DNA of 5,557 nucleotides from an uncultured Coriobacteriaceae bacterium (GTDB lineage Bacteria > Actinomycetota > Coriobacteriia > Coriobacteriales > Eggerthellaceae), in assembly GCA_900554945.1 (NCBI GenBank), contig USJN01000119.1:1-5557 (forward strand). The letters are read 5' to 3'. The number at the start of each line of letters is the position of its first letter. Position 1 is the first letter of the stretch. Shown one piece after another: positions 5,401 through 5,557 of this stretch. Made by a program: the position numbers and the translations under genes. The notes under the pieces were generated by a model. The model did not search any database. It worked only from the letters and a program-made list of their open reading frames with translations, and was not told the origin of the DNA.

Positions 5401-5551
5401 CATAGGGGATGCTCTTGCCGATCGAGACGTTCACGTTCCCGGAGGCATATGCCTTGGTCGGGACGATGGCGACGGACAGCACGAGCGCCATCGCCATGGC
5501 GACCCGCACGATTTTCGAGGAGGTTATCCTCTCCATCGTCTTCTCTTTCAT
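2495..5551 (-). CDS. Sortase-anchored surface adhesin/pilin with thioester-like, CnaB and VaFE domains
   Basis: A 1018-residue secreted, cell-wall-anchored protein. Order of parts: signal peptide (1-36, likely cut after AYA); a thioester-type N-terminal domain (~38-195) with Cys67 in YCIEPS; three CnaB-like Ig domains (~196-592) each carrying an ALP(Y/C)G(T/Q)Y block and a following Glu; three ~120-residue VaFE repeats (593-960); then the sorting signal PYDKTG, a membrane helix (~981-1001) and a basic stop (RSRAR). CnaB domains usually form Lys-Asn/Asp isopeptide bonds and VaFE-type domains fit Thr-Gln ester cross-links, so a stiff stalk displaying a possibly reactive tip is inferred. The first ATG lies six bases from the window edge, so its ribosome site is not visible; an ATG five codons later (5536) would give an equally good signal peptide. 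The sortase gene follows. Either a stand-alone adhesin or a pilus tip or shaft subunit is possible. Confidence 0.9.
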   Translation of the reverse strand: MKEKTMERITSSKIVRVAMAMALVLSVAIVPTKAYASGNVNVSIGKSIPYAGYETTQMSANGNDAYCIEPSRSTPDAGTYPTSEAGDLAAAMWFSYGAPGFDASMWPSSWYDGSGMDEDKYRVASHILLSYANLGSAAEATYGTSAEFASWAEREIAGDVWSQVNARANEVSTGFSAIRIHAGSDAQTLASFTWERGGVKIAKVDAQAGAGEQGDASLEGAEFAIVNASGMNSYVNGHSYADGETVMTISTSWDGSAYTAQTASDALPCGTYRIVEANAPEGYLPWEGELGFAIEGDGQVVDLSGDPVHDDAIRGGVQVTKADAELGESEAVGGNGHAAEGVGTTLSGIEFAITNASENKVLVGDAWYEPGEVVAAIETEWDEEIGSYIAKTAPDALPYGTYTIQETATNDSYLLTDGEPRTFKIRTDGLTVTADAEGGELVFHDQVVRNDLKLSKKAEDTNASLQVPFAISNVATGETHVLVTDRNGQASTEASWNRHTANTNGNDVLLEADRITAGMMDPSAGIWFGLGEDGSSAPANDALGALPYGQYTLEELPCEANEGYNLITKTFWIDRDSGVAEAVWMTLDDQEGPKIGTQAADAADGDQIAQADEQATIVDTVYYENLEFGGTYTLTGTLMVKSTGEPLLDADGNPVTATKEFTANNTNGSVDIEFTFDASLLAGEDVVAFESMAKDGVEVATHADIEDSGQTVHFVDIGTTATDASDGDKLVTGSEVLIADEVSYEGLTPGESYTLEATLMDSETGEPLKTGEGPLASDVTSSVEFVAEAADGVQVVELSFDSAGLGGHRLVVFEKLLDSQGSTLAVHEDIDDEGQSVMAVEIGTVLVDASDGDHMVENGTVSVVDTVEYKGLVAGETYTAHGTIMDKATGMPLEDSDGNPVTSTAEFVAESSEGAVEVTFEFDASKIEEGAALVAFEEVLDVNGNVVAVHQDIDDEGQTVLVDNPETPGTPYDKTGNDLLPVWVLISALVVCGAAAGAYVLRSRARNDAAGAKEASDE
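2528..2641 (-). other. C-terminal sorting signal and membrane anchor of the adhesin
   Basis: Residues 971-1008 read PYDKTGND, then a hydrophobic helix (LLPVWVLISALVVCGAAAGA), then RSRARN. This is the standard three-part signal, but with YDKTG in place of LPxTG. An NPETP sequence at residues 964-968, just before it, resembles the NPxTN motifs of class B sortases. YDKTG sits at the usual distance from the membrane helix and is preferred. Confidence 0.8.
2672..3775 (-). repeat. Three tandem VaFE / ester-bond-type Ig repeats
   Basis: Units at 3416-3775, 3041-3409 and 2672-3034 encode residues 593-712, 715-837 and 840-960. Each opens with IGT, has a D(T/E)VxY strand, a V(A/V)FE strand and closes with HxDIxDxGQ(T/S)V. 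DNA identity is mostly diverged, but a 19-base run encoding the closing strand is identical in units 2 and 3 (3051-3069 and 2682-2700), suggesting recent duplication or conversion there, or strong codon constraint. Confidence 0.85.
3776..4966 (-). repeat. Three CnaB-like domains of the adhesin
   Basis: These are residues ~196-313, ~314-449 and ~450-592. The first two start with a Lys strand (VKIAKVDA, VQVTKADA) and the third with LKLSKKAED. They share the block ALPCGTYRIVE, ALPYGTYTIQE and ALPYGQYTLEE, whose Glu (276, 406, 554) fits the acid that promotes Lys-Asn/Asp isopeptide bonds in this fold. Candidate lysines are 203, 321 and 456/457. The third domain carries a long insertion with NRHTANTNGND. 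Confidence 0.7.
4967..5440 (-). other. N-terminal thioester-like domain of the adhesin
   Basis: This covers residues ~38-195 of the mature N-terminus. DAYCIEPS (Cys67) matches the cysteine strand of Gram-positive thioester domains, which bind host surfaces covalently through a Cys-Gln bond. AAAMWFSYGAPGFD (89-102) and YRVASHILLSYANLG (121-135) are further family-like blocks. The usual TQxA(I/V)W motif carrying the Gln is not seen, so thioester formation is uncertain. Confidence 0.55.
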
Positions 5552-5557
5552 TTCTCG

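Overview
The window most likely comes from a high-GC member of the Actinomycetota, probably a gut- or mouth-associated coriobacterium (Eggerthellaceae/Atopobiaceae-like). This is inferred from the GC-rich coding style and from a long Cna-B/VaFE-type surface protein paired with a class B sortase. No rRNA or marker gene is present to confirm it.

Layout. Bases 2-350 (+ strand) hold the 3' end of an unrecognised gene with an acidic tail. Overlapping its stop codon is an unannotated-looking 24-codon ORF for a very basic, sharply amphipathic peptide. Bases 474-1436 (+) encode an Abi_2 (AbiD/AbiF-like) abortive-infection protein with an intact HEPN RNase motif (R207-x4-H212). Bases 1437-1683 are a low-GC gap between convergent genes. 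It holds a near-consensus sigma-70 promoter (TTGACA-16-GATAAT), followed at once by a UUCG-capped hairpin and a strong intrinsic terminator. Together these look like a complete transcription unit for a small RNA of about 60 nt. A 22-bp perfect palindrome lies nearer the sortase end of the gap.

Bases 1684-5551 (- strand) are a two-gene surface-protein operon. The first gene encodes a 1018-residue secreted, sortase-anchored adhesin or pilin. Its parts in order are a signal peptide, a thioester-like domain with a YCIEP cysteine, three CnaB-like domains, three VaFE/ester-bond-type repeats, and a PYDKTG sorting signal with membrane anchor. The second encodes its probable dedicated class B sortase. 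The 73-nt gap between them holds a GC-rich terminator-like hairpin whose 3' arm is also complementary to the sortase ribosome binding site, so the ratio of substrate to enzyme may be set there.

The sortase would join the adhesin's threonine to the cell wall or to another pilin. The left part (Abi protein plus basic peptide) looks like defence or mobile-element cargo that happens to lie beside the surface-protein locus; no functional link between the two halves is visible.
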